Positions 42,820-57,836 of a stretch of 64,000 bases of DNA are shown in pieces. A model generated the notes under the pieces. The model did no database searches. It worked only from the letters and a program-made list of their open reading frames with translations, and had not been told where the DNA came from. A program made the translations under genes and the position numbers. Numbering within the stretch: position 1 is the stretch's first letter; each line of letters opens with the position of its first letter. The stretch is from Notolepis coatsorum (lineage: Eukaryota; Chordata; Actinopteri; Aulopiformes; Paralepididae). Location of the stretch: positions 88,121,915-88,185,914 of the forward strand of contig OZ020598.1 of NCBI GenBank assembly GCA_963971535.1. The letters run 5' to 3'.

Positions 42820-44646
42820 ATCTCGCAGGGGCGAAATAATAAGGGTAGCTAGCTTAGCTGAAGTGTAGGCCAGGTTAGCACCGGGAGTACCGCGTGGCTA
42901 GATACTAGGCCAACGGAGCTTAAGCTACACCTACCACCTACCACCAAGAAGGAGGATGGCGACCAAGGGAAGGAGCAAATGGCCAAGTCGAGATGACGCC
43001 CGGAGAGGGGCAGGACTAGAGGACTTCGTTTTCGGGGCGCGGACTACGGGTGTCACCCGGCCAACGCAGCACCGGCAGTTCCCGAGGAGGGGACTGATCG
43101 TGGACACAGGTGCGTCGTCCCACATCATCAACGACAGGAACAGTTTCAAGAACTTCGATAAATCCTTCGAGCCGGAGGGACACAGCATGGAGCTGGCAGA
43201 CGGGAAGCGCACCTACGGGTTGGCGCAAGGGAGAGGAGACGCACAGGTACGCCTTATAGACAGTAAGGGACGCCGGTGTACAGTGACGTTAAAGGACGCT
43301 CTATATATACCCTCGTTCCCACAAGAACTATTCTCAGTAAAATCTGCTACTGCTAACGGTGCCGAAGTGTTCTTCAGTGAAGGTAAAGATGTTCTTGTAG
43401 AACGAGATGGTACGCGGTTTAACATCGACGTATATGGGAGAATGTATTACCTACAAACGGAGTGCAATAATAATGACAAATGTAATGTGACTGTCAGTCA
43501 TGACATCCAGACGTGGCATGAAATGATGGGTCATTGTAATCACGAGGATTTACTAAAGCTGCAAGCAGTGACAGACGGTATGCACATTAAAGGTGAAAAG
43601 CATAGACCTGACAAAGAATGTGAAGTTTGCATAAGGGGGAAGTTTACTCAAACAAGGAACAGGGACCCCACAGAGAAGGTAAAGAGACCACTGGAGCTAG
43701 TTAACACCGACCTAGCCAGTCCAGTAAGGAACGAGTCCATAGGTGGCTTTAACTATGTACAGTCCTTTACAGATGTGGGTACAGGCGTAGTGTTTGTCTA
43801 TTTCCTTAAAGCAAAGAGTGATGCACTCCAAGCCACGGAGAAGTTCCTTGCCGATGTAGCCCCCTATGGGGACGTAAAATGTTTGAGGTCAGACAACGGG
43901 ACGAGTTTACAAACAGAGAGTTCCAATCACTGCTGAGAAAGAACAGGATCAGACACGAGACGTCATGTCCCTACTCCCCACATCAGAACGGGGTAGCAGA
44001 GAGGGAATGGCGCACTCTTTTTGAAATGGCCAGGTGTAAGCTAGACAATAGTAACATACCGAAGAGCCTGTGGCATTATGCGGTACAAGAAGCCGCTTAC
44101 ACCAGAAACAGGTGTTTTAATAAACACACGGGCACCACCGCATATACAGCAATGACAGGGAAAAGATGTAATCTAGCCAGAATGCACAAATTCGGATCAG
44201 TGTGCTATGCTTACCAGCAGGACAGAGGCAAGCTTGAGTCCATATGTGAAAAAGGACTCTTTGTAGGACACGACAGAGGGAGCCCAGCACTCCTAGTCTA
44301 CTATCCCGGTAAAGGGAAGGTGCAAAAGCACAGACTAGTGAAATTTGTCACCAAGACAACGTGCGAAATCGAGACACAGACAGAGGAGCCATGGCTGGAC
44401 TCCGGGGTAAGGTATGGAGGGACAGAGACACCACAGGCTAGTGTACTGAGCACAGGCGTGCAAGCAGACAGCCAGCCACCCCCAGAGGGCGCTGACGAGG
44501 AGCACCCGAGGGTGACGTCAAGTGCCCCAAGCAGTGGGAGGTATCCCTCAAGGGAACACAAACCCCCAAAATATCTGATAGATTATGCCCGGAGAGGAAG
44601 TGACGAGGATGACAGTACACTCACCAGTATTGATTACTGCTACAGA

Positions 44647-45397
44647 ATAGATAGAATAGATATTTGTCATTGTTGGTACAACGAAAATTTGTTAGGAACA
44701 TCACCACTGGCATACAAACATAAGATATAGCATGTGCAAAATAATAATGTCAATAATAATAGTAATATAGTAATAAAGTATCAATGTCCCAATGTCCTCA
44801 ATATATAACATACTGTTATGTCCTGTTATGCTACGTATAGGTTGTGACATATTAGCAGTTACATTGTAGGCTACTGTGCCTTTAATAGACAGGCGTGGTT
44901 AGCGCTCGAGGTAGGGCTGGTGTTTGTAACCTAAGAGTCAGTCGAATAAAGTAATGAAACCACACGGTCGTGTGTTCATTGTCTCAACATAATACATACC
45001 ATCATTGTCCCAAGTGCATTTAGTGCTAGTGCAAATAAATTAATAAATATAAATATTTCAGTCCAGTGAGTTAATGGAAGGAGGGGGGGGGGGGGGGGGG
45101 CGTTGACTTGCAAAGGATGAAATATTGTATAGTGCAGCAATGCAAGTCCGGTTCACAGTTAGCGTTGTAATGTGGGAGTGGGAGTTATGTCACCGGGGGT
45201 GGGATGCGGGGGGGGCAAGTTGATGTTCGTCGTTGAGCATCCTGACAGCCCGTGGGTAGAGGCTGTTGGTCAGTCTGCTGGTTCCGGACTGGATGGATCT
45301 GTACCTTCGACCAGAGGGCAGCAGTTGAAAGAGATGGTTTGCTGGGTGGTACTGGTCTTGTAAGATGTTATGTATACGCCGTAGGCAGCGGGTGTGG
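44647..45397 (-). mobile_element. 5'-truncated L2-type LINE inserted in Copia pol
   Basis: TACAGA is at 44641-44646 and 45398-45403; removing the insert rejoins the Copia frame (..DYCYR|VVCG..). On the minus strand, ~45330-45230 encodes LLPSGRRYRSI and SRLTNSLYPRAVRMLN, an L2-type C-terminus. The 3' end is a (TATTC)n tail at the left. Between, 44814-44992 may be a small solo LTR (TGTTATG...CTCAACA), and a poly-G tract lies near 45083. Confidence 0.8.
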
Positions 45398-45639
45398 TAC
45401 AGAGTGGTGTGTGGCGTGCCTCAGTCTTTTAAGGAAGCCATAGTGTCCCCAGAGTCGAGTAAGTGGGAGAGAGCGATGGACGAGGAGATGAGGTCCTTAG
45501 AGGACAACCACACCTTTACCCTCACAAAATTGCCAGAGGGCAGACAGACAGTGGGAGGAAAATGGGTGTACTCAATCAAGGAAGGGATCGAAGGCCACGA
45601 AAAGTACAAAGGGAGATTTGTAGCTAAGGGTTATAATAA

Positions 45640-46128
45640 TGCAGGACCTGTGCAGAGGTCTTTATTCGGCATGCAATGACACTCAATGTTTTTAGTGGTA
45701 CACACAGCGGTTAGTTTAGTACACACACCGGAACACACACGCATGCATTGTCTTTTTAGGATCGCCGATGCGATTCGTCTCTGCGATTAACCCATCCCGT
45801 CGTCCTTCCCCCCCAAGGGCAGCCGGGAGCAGACAGGCGCCAACGTGAGCCGCGCCAGGGGACCAATCCAAGTGCTCCTGTCCGTCTTCGTCAAGGACGC
45901 CACAGCGTTAGCGATCTGTTGTTGTGCATGTTTTTCCATTGGGTTTATCTTATCGGGGGGGAAACCCTTGCGAGCACGGGGAGAACATGCAAACTCCACA
46001 CAGAAAGGTTTGGGAGATACCCCACCTGGGTACCTGGCATCATGGAAACCTGGTCCCCAAGCCGGAATCGAACCCTGGACCTTCTTGCTGTGAGGAGACA
46101 GTGTTAACCACTACACCACCGTGCCGCA
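45640..46128 (-). mobile_element. tRNA-derived SINE (minus strand) inside Copia
   Basis: Sister of the SINE at 6880-7291. Minus-strand head at ~46128 with A-box-like GGTGTAGTGGTTAA and B box GGTTCGATTCC, tail near 45645 (ATAATAATGCAGGACCTG). About 45660-45770 differs from the sister copy. Confidence 0.75.
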
Positions 46129-46190
46129 TTTTCCAGTCAGAGGGAGGGGATAGACTATGGTGAAACATTTTCCCCACCGCCAACCTGACC

Positions 46191-48711
46191 AGTTGAGCTT
46201 ATAGGACTAGATATTACAATCCCTTAGATAATCAGCACTTTTTTTTGAATGGGGTAGTGGTAAAAGCTTCACTGGGGTCTTCAGGTGGGCACCCTCCTTC
46301 ATTGGTGTTTCGTTGACAGGCCCACGACACCTCCGAAGGGCTCAACGGCAACACCTGGCGTCCCAGGTGTGCCCCCCTCTGCTTTTACCACTCGATGCTC
46401 TTCTTTCAGCTCCAAAGAAGGTTGCAAGTGACTTGGTTCCAAGTTCTCTGATGTGCTTGAATTACTTTCAGCCGGGGTACTGATGCTCGGTGGACTGTGG
46501 GTTAAATCCTGCCGCTGAGCTTCACTCGCCTGACTTGACCTTTCTCTCAGAAGATAATGGTCAATGCGAGATCCCGGCCTCACTTTCTTCAAGCACTTCA
46601 TCCGGCCTTGATGTATTCGTAGGCCTCTGATGGATGTTACCTTGGACCAGCCACAGCTACATACTCTGTGCTCCTGTCCTTCAGTTGATGTGCCGATTAT
46701 CTGGTTCGTCGTCGTTCCAGGGTCTGTTACCGGGTGGTCAGCCGATGAGTCATCTTCCGCCCCCGCTCTCGCAGACTCTAGGGGTGTTTTTCTCTTTAGA
46801 CTTTTCGTAGCAATGAGGGGTGGCTTTTGTGCACTTAATTAAGCGACGGAGCCTGCCATCATGGATAGCTAGTCCATGACAGCCCCGTTGGGGTCTTTCC
46901 TTCCTGTCAGCTGTCTTTCCAAGCCGTCACATGGTCTTTCCCTTGTTGTCAGCTGCACTTTCACAGCAGTCACTGGATTTCTCCAGTTTATCAGTTGAGC
47001 TTATAGGACTAGATATTACAATCCCTTAGATAATCAGCACTTTTTTTGAATGGGGTAGTGGTAAAAGCTTCACTGGGGTCTTCAGGTGGGCACCCTCCTT
47101 CATTGGTGTTTCGTTGACAGGCCCACGACACCTCCGAAGGGCTCAACGGCAACACCTGGCGTCCCAGGTGTGCCCCCCTCTGCTTTTACCACTCGATGCT
47201 CTTCTTTCAGCTCCAAAGAAGGTTGCAAGTGACTTGGTTCCAAGTTCTCTGATGTGCTTGAATTACTTTCAGCCGGGGTACTGATGCTCGGTGGACTGTG
47301 GGTTAAATCCTGCCGCTGAGCTTCACTCGCCTGACTTGACCTTTCTCTCAGAAGATAATGGTCAATGCGAGATCCCGGCCTCACTTTCTTCAAGCACTTC
47401 ATCCGGCCTTGATGTATTCGTAGGCCTCTGATGGATGTTACCTTGGACCAGCCACAGCTACATACTCTGTGCTCCTGTCCTTCAGTTGATGTGCCGATTA
47501 TCTGGTTCGTCGTCGTTCCAGGGTCTGTTACCGGGTGGTCAGCCGATGAGTCATCTTCCGCCCCCGCTCTCGCAGACTCTAGGGGTGTTTTTCTCTTTAG
47601 ACTTTTCGTAGCAATGAGGGGTGGCTTTTGTGCACTTAATTAAGCGACGGAGCCTGCCATCATGGATAGCTAGTCCATGACAGCCCCGTTGGGGTCTTTC
47701 CTTCCTGTCAGCTGTCTTTCCAAGCCGTCACATGGTCTTTCCCTTGTTGTCAGCTGCACTTTCACAGCAGTCACTGGATTTCTCCAGTTTATCAGTTGAG
47801 CTTATAGGACTAGATATTACAATCCCTTAGATAATCAGCACTTTTTTTGAATGGGGTAGTGGTAAAAGCTTCACTGGGGTCTTCAGGTGGGCACCCTCCT
47901 TCATTGGTGTTTCGTTGACAGGCCCACGACACCTCCGAAGGGCTCAACGGCAACACCTGGCGTCCCAGGTGTGCCCCCCTCTGCTTTTACCACTCGATGC
48001 TCTTCTTTCAGCTCCAAAGAAGGTTGCAAGTGACTTGGTTCCAAGTTCTCTGATGTGCTTGAATTACTTTCAGCCGGGGTACTGATGCTCTGTGGACTGT
48101 GGGTTAAATCCTGCCGCTGAGCTTCACTCGCCTGACTTGACCTTTCTCTCAGAAGATAATGGTCAATGCGAGATCCCGGCCTCACTTTCTTCAAGCACTT
48201 CATCCGGCCTTGATGTATTCGTAGGCCTCTGATGGATGTTACCTTGGACCAGCCACAGCTACATACTCTGTGCTCCTGTCCTTCAGTTGATGTGCCGATT
48301 ATCTGGTTCGTCGTCGTTCCAGGGTCTGTTACCGGGTGGTCAGCCGATGAGTCATCTTCCGCCCCCGCTCTCGCAGACTCTAGGGGTGTTTTTCTCTTTA
48401 GACTTTTCGTAGCAATGAGGGGTGGCTTTTGTGCACTTAATTAAGCGACGGAGCCTGCCATCATGGATAGCTAGTCCATGACAGCCCCGTTGGGGTCTTT
48501 CCTTCCTGTCAGCTGTCTTTCCAAGCCGTCACATGGTCTTTCCCTTGTTGTCAGCTGCACTTTCACAGCAGTCACTGGATTTCTCCAGTTTATCAGTTGA
48601 GCTTATAGGACTAGATATTACAATCCCTTAGATAATCAGCACTTTTTTTGAATGGGGTAGTGGTAAAAGCTTCACTGGGGTCTTCAGGTGGGCACCCTCC
48701 TTCATTGGTGT
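46191..48711 (-). repeat. 801-bp tandem array (3 units + 117 bp) of a LINE 5' segment with zinc finger
   Basis: Units are 46191-46992, 46993-47793 and 47794-48594, with a partial unit 48595-48711. They are nearly identical; differences include one T in a T tract and one substitution in unit 3. On the minus strand each encodes CSCGWSKVTSIRGLRIHQG followed by RMKCLKK, then a Ser/Pro-rich stretch. That C-x-C...H...C finger is like the N-terminal finger of R2/NeSL-type LINE proteins. No RT follows. The 100-aa minus and 70-aa plus frames repeat three times and are not host genes. Confidence 0.8.
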
Positions 48712-50049
48712 AAGGGTAGTGGTTCAGAAAGCAGCTGAGGACAATATGATTTTACATCAGATGGATGTGAAGACAGCCTATCTGCACGCACCCATAGATA
48801 GGGAGATATATATGGAACAACCTGAAGGTTACAAAAAGAAAGGGGGAAAGCTAGTGTGCAAGCTAGAAAAATCCATTTACGGCCTGAAACAGTCTGGGCG
48901 AAATTGGAACGAGATGCTTCACACATGCCTCATTGAGGATCACTTCCTACAGAATCCAGTAGACCCCTGTGTTTACTCAAGGGAGTCAAAAGTGATAATC
49001 GTCATTTGGGTGGATGATTTGATCATCGCAGCAGACAACACTAGAAACCTAGATCAGGTGAAAGGTATGCTCTCCACCAGATTCAAAATGAAAGACCTTG
49101 GCAGGTTAAAGCATTTCCTAGGGATGGACTTTGAGCAGTCGGCCAATTGTGTAACAGTATCCCAGAAGAGATATGTGGAAAAGATCCTGAAACGTTTTGA
49201 CATGCAGGAATGTAGAACAATCACAATGTGATCAGAAACTTGATTACCAGGAGGATGCTCAGAAACTGACAAATGTAAAAATGTACAGGGAAGCCGTGGG
49301 TAGCCTCATCTACTTAACAACATGTACCCGCCCTGACCTATGTTTTGTAGTGAGTAAGTTGTCACAGCATTTAGCTGATCCCACAGAGGAACACTGGATT
49401 ACGGTAAAACATGTTTTTCGTTATCTCAAAGGTACAGCAGATAAACAACTTTGTTTCAGAAAGAGCAGCGAAGGCTTAGGGCTTAAAGCCTACAGTGATG
49501 CAGACTGGGCTGCTGACATCACAGATAGGAGTACTACAGGATACTGTGTTAGTTTGAACACAAACAGCTCACTGGTTTCATGGAAAACAAAAAAGCAGCC
49601 CACAGTGGCACTGTCAACTTGTGAAGCCGAATACATGGCTCTGGCCATGACAATACAGGAGTGTATTTATCTAGAACAACTGCTCGGAGGGATGGATAAC
49701 TATGTATATAAGAAGACTGTTGTTTATGAGGACAACCAGGGAACTATTGCCATTGTGAGAAACCCTGTGTGCCGACAGAGGTGTAAGCATATGGATATAA
49801 AGTACCATTTCATCAGATCTGTCATCAGAGAAGAAAGGATGAGACTGGTTTATTGTCCAACAGACGACATGGTAGCAGACGCTATGACGAAGCCTGCTTC
49901 CAAATTGAAACTGAGGAGATTTGCAGAGGTCATGTTTGGTGTGTAAATATTGACTGCCATACTCTTTTTGATGTTCCAAGACTGTGTTATTTTCTTTGTA
50001 AATTGTTTTGAAGAGTTCATACAGTGTGCTAAGCAACCCTAAGTGGGAG

Positions 50050-50373
50050 TGTTGAATTTAGATGTTGTATGTAGAGTTGTAACTAACTGTAACTGTCCTC
50101 TACTGCTCCCATGACTGCATATATATCTGTGTCCACTGGAGGGCGCTATAGGCGGAGCTTCTACTGTCTACGCCAGGTTGGGAGTATTTAAGCCTTTGTT
50201 CCCTCCCTCTCTATCTTCTTCCCACATCTGCCTCTCCCGGAGAGGAGATCACATGAGCTGCTGTGTTATGAATCAATGTGAATGAATAAACCGCTGCCAG
50301 CAGAGCAAGGCCAAAGATAGAAACCATGCCTCATGTATATATTATTGTCGCCCCATAGCCAATTCTGTCAACA
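50050..50373 (+). repeat. Copia 3' LTR
   Basis: 324 bp, preceded by the polypurine tract AAGTGGGAG (50041-50049) and followed by GCCAT. Confidence 0.93.
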
Positions 50374-50720
50374 GCCATGCCCACTTTTAGCCATACACAC
50401 ACATCTTCACACACACACTTGACCTTCATGCCAAATTTCAGCCTCCTATAGCAAAACCTGTGGCTGCTAGAGGGTGGAGAGATTTGTGTGGACCGACTGA
50501 CAGACCAACCAACAGAGCAGAGGCGTGCACAGATAGGGCCGAAGGGGGGCTTGAGCCACTGCCCTTTTGCCCCAAGTGCCCTTCCAAAAAAAATATTTAT
50601 TATTAAATACGAAGACGGAAATGTATACGAGTCCCTACCCTCCAAATTGTCTGTGCACGCCCCTGCAACAGAGTGGCCTATAGAGCTGCTGGTCGCAGCT
50701 AATAAATAAAAAGCAGAGTT
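50374..50720. other. Dispersed repeat flanking a hAT MITE
   Basis: The sequence around the MITE (TTCATGCCAAATTTCAGCCT ... GACCGACTGACAGACC ... CAACAGAGTGGCCTATAGAG) looks like a dispersed repeat I have seen next to genes in fish. No coding capacity. Confidence 0.4.
50518..50665. mobile_element. 148-bp hAT-type MITE
   Basis: CAACAGAG (8 bp) at 50510-50517 and 50666-50673 encloses CAGAGGCGTGCACAGA ... TCTGTGCACGCCCCTG, inverted ends starting CAG. Confidence 0.85.
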
Positions 50721-51084
50721 TCCTTAACCTCTTCCGCCCGTGCGGTCCGGGGGTGGACCGCAAATGACATCACGTCATAAATCAAGCTCTGCAGACTGTC
50801 TGACAAAATTAGCGTTTTATTTTTCAAGCGTATTCAAGAATAAACATCATAACCATGTCACAACAGCAGTTATAATGTATATTTCCATCTATTCGTTTTT
50901 GTGTTGATGTGTCGTGGGGATCGGCCATTTTGAATTACCGACCGCTTGGGAAATGTAGTCATTTTGAGGCAATTTTTAAGAGGACATCCAGAGCATTTAT
51001 TTAGCATTTATTTTAAAATGTTTGGACTTTATGGTGTCCTTGTTTTGTTCTTGACTTATTGTGATGTTTCTTCTTGACTTGTTT

Positions 51085-51172
51085 AAAGAAGACGTGTCCG
51101 GCCCATGGGGACATTAATGTGTGTTGGCGGGCCTTACAAATAAATTTGATTTGATTTGATTTGATTTCAATG
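51085..51172 (+). mobile_element. LINE 3' tail ending in (GATTT)n
   Basis: CGGGCCTTACAAATAAATTT followed by four GATTT units: the 3' end of a non-LTR element. The 5' extent is unclear; 50721-51085 shows no coding frame. Confidence 0.5.
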
Positions 51173-51309
51173 AGTGTTGGAATTTTTTTTTAATACACTT
51201 CCCAAAGGCCTCCCGGCAAGCAAATTACTTGTTATGAATATTTTTTTATTCTCTTATTACTCTGGATAATATACCACAAAACTGAATGTTATGTAAGGGA
51301 TATAGCTAC

Positions 51310-51435
51310 GAGGTCATTGTCGCAAAATAATTGACCGACACGGAGTTTAAAATACAGAGGCACCTCGCCGAGGTGTTTTAAACGTCAGTGAAGGTCAATT
51401 ATTTTGCTACAATGACCGAGTATAGGCTATACATT
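51310..51435. mobile_element. Imperfect inverted repeat (foldback), ~25-bp arms
   Basis: GGTCATTGTCGCAAAATAAT at ~51315 is inverted as ATTATTTTGCTACAATGACC at ~51395-51418, around a CACCTCGCCGAGGTG palindrome. Probably a small MITE. The rest of 51173-52300 shows no gene. Confidence 0.5.
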
Positions 51436-52324
51436 ATCCCGCTTATTACATGGCTAACTTACTAACAATATACCTAATTCATTTTAAGAGATCAAATGCA
51501 GACGCAGTTCTGTTCTGTCGCTCCCGCTGTCATCGCCGGCAGCTTGCACTGATGACTGAATGCAGCTGTGCATATGCTGAAACAGTGTGTGTCAGTGGGC
51601 TTGATTACTCCAGCTGCGAAAAACAATAATCACGGTGGTTATCGGAAAAAAATTCACCGCTGTCGGGGGCTATTGACCAATCACAATCAAGCATTTCGGC
51701 GAATGTTAAAACGCCATGTAATAATGGCATATATTGGAGCACAGTTAGTTTGTCTCCCCTATTTTGAGCATTTAGCAACAATCCGCATTGCAAACGGATT
51801 CAAAATGGCGGACTTGTCGCAAAAATAAAAAACCTACTGTACATACAGTAGATTTCATTCTCTGTTCTTTATGCACGCCTGGTGATACTAAATCCAAATT
51901 GAACTAGGCCATTTGAAAGATAAGATTTGGCACAATCCATAAATGTGCGAATTGGCTATAATAAGGTCATTTATAAGCCTGCTATTCTATATTCTATAAT
52001 AATATTTCAAACAGCATTGGTCCGGATGGGAGAATTCAGTACTGTATCTACAAACCTTCTGTTTAATCATCTTCCCTTTATTAATTTCCTTATATTTTTT
52101 GTACACGTGATCTCAAGAAGGTACTAAACGAGCTCAGTGGCAGTTTTTCATGTTTGTTTTCAATTTACTCAAGCCTAGTAATAGACACAATATTTCTGAC
52201 ACTGGGAGTACATTCACTGAGGTCCATAGATGTCACTAGATACCAAGAACATGCAAATGAAACTTGAAACGTTTGTATTATTATATTATAGAATGCAACA
52301 ATCGATTTAATAAGCAAACAACTG

Positions 52325-52690
52325 CCTCTTTGAACTGCTGCGGTCAGGCAAGCGATACCGGAGTCTCATGGCAAGTACAGAGAGGCTCAGAAGGAGCTTC
52401 TATCCCCAGGCCATCAGGATGCTCAATGAACAATAACACTATGTAACAGACTATCAAATACACCCACAGCACACACATCCACACGTACACACTCACTTTA
52501 AATGGACAACTCACTGTAGCACCCACTTTACTCACTTTAGACACTTAACACACTTTATGTTACTGGCAGGAGATTTGAACATCACCTTACCTCATTGCAC
52601 CTCACCACCACAAGGTGGCACCACAAGCTAAGCTATTATTATATATTGTTGTAAATGCATTGTATATATATACTGAATATATGTATATTG
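52325..52690 (+). mobile_element. L2-type LINE 3' end
   Basis: In one frame 52338-52437 encodes LRSGKRYRSLMASTERLRRS and FYPQAIRMLNEQ before a stop, the L2-type C-terminus. A 3' UTR follows. Severely 5'-truncated. Confidence 0.75.
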
Positions 52691-52992
52691 AACACTTTTG
52701 TTTTGTTTACACTTACGTACTTGACTTTCTATTTTATACTTATATTATACTTATGTTTAGCATGTAATAGTGCACAAACTACAGTATGTAAAAATGAACT
52801 GGTTTGCCACTCTTGGACTATAAACAATGCCTGTCAAATGAGCCATACTATTGTCTCCATAGCTATAATACAGAACACACGATGGGTCTGCAAACATTGC
52901 AAAAATTGTCAATAACGCTGGCGCCATTGAGTAAAGATGGGAAAAGAGCATGGCAGTCAATGAGTTAATGAATTGAGATAATGACAAAAAAA

Positions 52993-56457
<3,465 letters not shown>

Positions 56458-57836
56458 TAAAGGAACACGCCAACTTTTTGGGAAATTTGCTTATTTGCCA
56501 TCTACCCTTGAGTTAGACAAGCATACATACCATTTTCTTCTCTGTGCATGCATTAGGCTTAGGGAACAGCCGCACCATTAGCCTAGCTTAGCGTCATTCA
56601 CTGGAAGTAGGTGTGCCAGTGTAGCCTAGTTCCTAACAGTTACCCCCAATACACTCCAAATACAACTCCAAAACGTTCCTGTAAACATGTTGTGACCTGT
56701 GTATTTACCACATGGAGAAATAATACACAAAAAGAAATGAGACATTTTCATTTTCTAAGCAGATATATACTCTGAATTTTTTTTTGCCGAACCACTGCTG
56801 CCTGGGCGCAGTGATTTCATCACCTAAAAAAACCCTGTCTCAACAAGCAGGCAGAAAAGTGGCCATTTTCGTTTTTGAGGACTGCATACTTTTTTTGCAA
56901 ACCAAAATACTATACTTTATACTTACTGTATAGCACATGCATGAGCCTGGTCTATTTTGAAAGATAACATTCTGACATTTCTGATACAATATGTAACCAT
57001 GAGGCTTAGGGTATAACTTTTAGTAATAACTTTTAGTGCTAATGAAATAGAGTAACATAGGTCTGAACTTGAGTTGTAGACAAACTTGTTCATCACGTTT
57101 TTCTGTAGTAGTTAGTAGTCCAGAAGTAGTATTTCCAAAAATGGTATGGCTGAAAAAAAGGTCCCTAGCCTGAAGTCTTGTGTAGTACATGTCCAAATTT
57201 CATAAAGATCCGTTCAGAAATGAGTGAATAGAACCTGTTTTGGAAAAAAGTGATAGAGCTCAGAAAACGATTTTCTCATAGACTTCAATGCATTCGACGG
57301 AGAATTCTCTTCCTGTTTTCACTTGTGACTTTTCACCTAGATCCCTGATTCGCTTATTGCCCCATGGGGTACCATTGGAAAGCCCTACTCATTGCTTACA
57401 ACCCGTTCCAATAATTTTCGAGATCGCCAAATGATTGACGGAGGTAGAGGCTCGAGAGTCGGGAGTGGTATTTGAAAAAATAAAAGGTCTGCCGTCTACT
57501 TCGGCACACGCCTCACATATCGGCATGTAACTCGAGAACCGCTGAACAGATGTTGTCGCCTGAAACAGCTATCGACAGGCAACAAATAGAGCTTTAATTC
57601 GCTAGGCTAACTGTGTGGCTGTTCCCTAAGCCTAACGCCGGGGACAGACCAGAGGCGCGCGCAGGCATGCGCAGGTTTTGTGCGAGAACAGCTTGCGTGG
57701 GCGTCCACACAGAGTGTTCGGTGTGTTCGTGCCGTAATGCATGCACAGAGAAGAAAGGGGTATGTATCTGCTTGTCTAACTCCCGGGTAGATGGCAAATA
57801 TGCAAATTTCCCAAAAAGTTGGCGTGTTCCTAAAGA
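56458..57836. mobile_element. Foldback element with ~130-bp inverted ends
   Basis: AGGAACACGCCAACTTTTTG at the left (56461 on) is inverted as CAAAAAGTTGGCGTGTTCCT at the right (~57813-57832). Homology extends through GATGGCAAAT, CTGTGCATGC and GGCTGTTCCCTAAGCCTAA. The right arm carries a ~100-bp GC-rich insert (57634-57735, CGCCGGGGACAGACC...). The interior (56930-57200) is a dispersed repeat also found at 63405-63665. No transposase; superfamily unknown. Confidence 0.8.

Larger units (their letters stand above)
42956..49946 (+). pseudogene. Copia pol remnant (protease, integrase, RT, RNase H), gag missing
   Basis: 42956-43905: protease IVDTGASSHI, then the integrase H-H-C-C finger (WHEMMGHCN, CEVC) and LRSDNG. 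One base is lost near 43905 and the frame resumes to ~44646 with PHQNGVAEREW. After the LINE tail, RT starts at 45404 (SFKEAI, GGKWVYS, RFVAKGY), breaks at ~45645, and resumes at 48711 (HQMDVKTAYLHA; active site WVDD near 49010). A shift near 49225 precedes RNase H (YSDADWA, ALSTCEAEYMAL, YEDNQG, KHMDIKYH). Only ~260 bp separate the primer site from protease, so gag is deleted. Not functional. Confidence 0.9.
42481..50373 (+). mobile_element. Copia-type LTR retrotransposon, defective, with nested insertions
   Basis: LTRs are 42481-42805 and 50050-50373, both TGTTGAATTT...CTGTCAACA. GCCAT at 42476-42480 and 50374-50378 is a 5-bp TSD. A primer site follows the left LTR and AAGTGGGAG (PPT) precedes the right one. 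Domain order protease, integrase, RT, RNase H is diagnostic of Copia. The autonomous core is interrupted by a LINE tail, a SINE and an 801-bp array, which raise its length to 7.9 kb. LTRs differ at only a few positions, so insertion was fairly recent. Confidence 0.95.

Noticed and set aside
46299-48444. Three copies each of a 100-aa and a 70-aa protein as a host gene cluster
   Set aside because: They lie in an 801-bp array. The minus frame contains a LINE-type zinc finger and the plus frame is its shadow.
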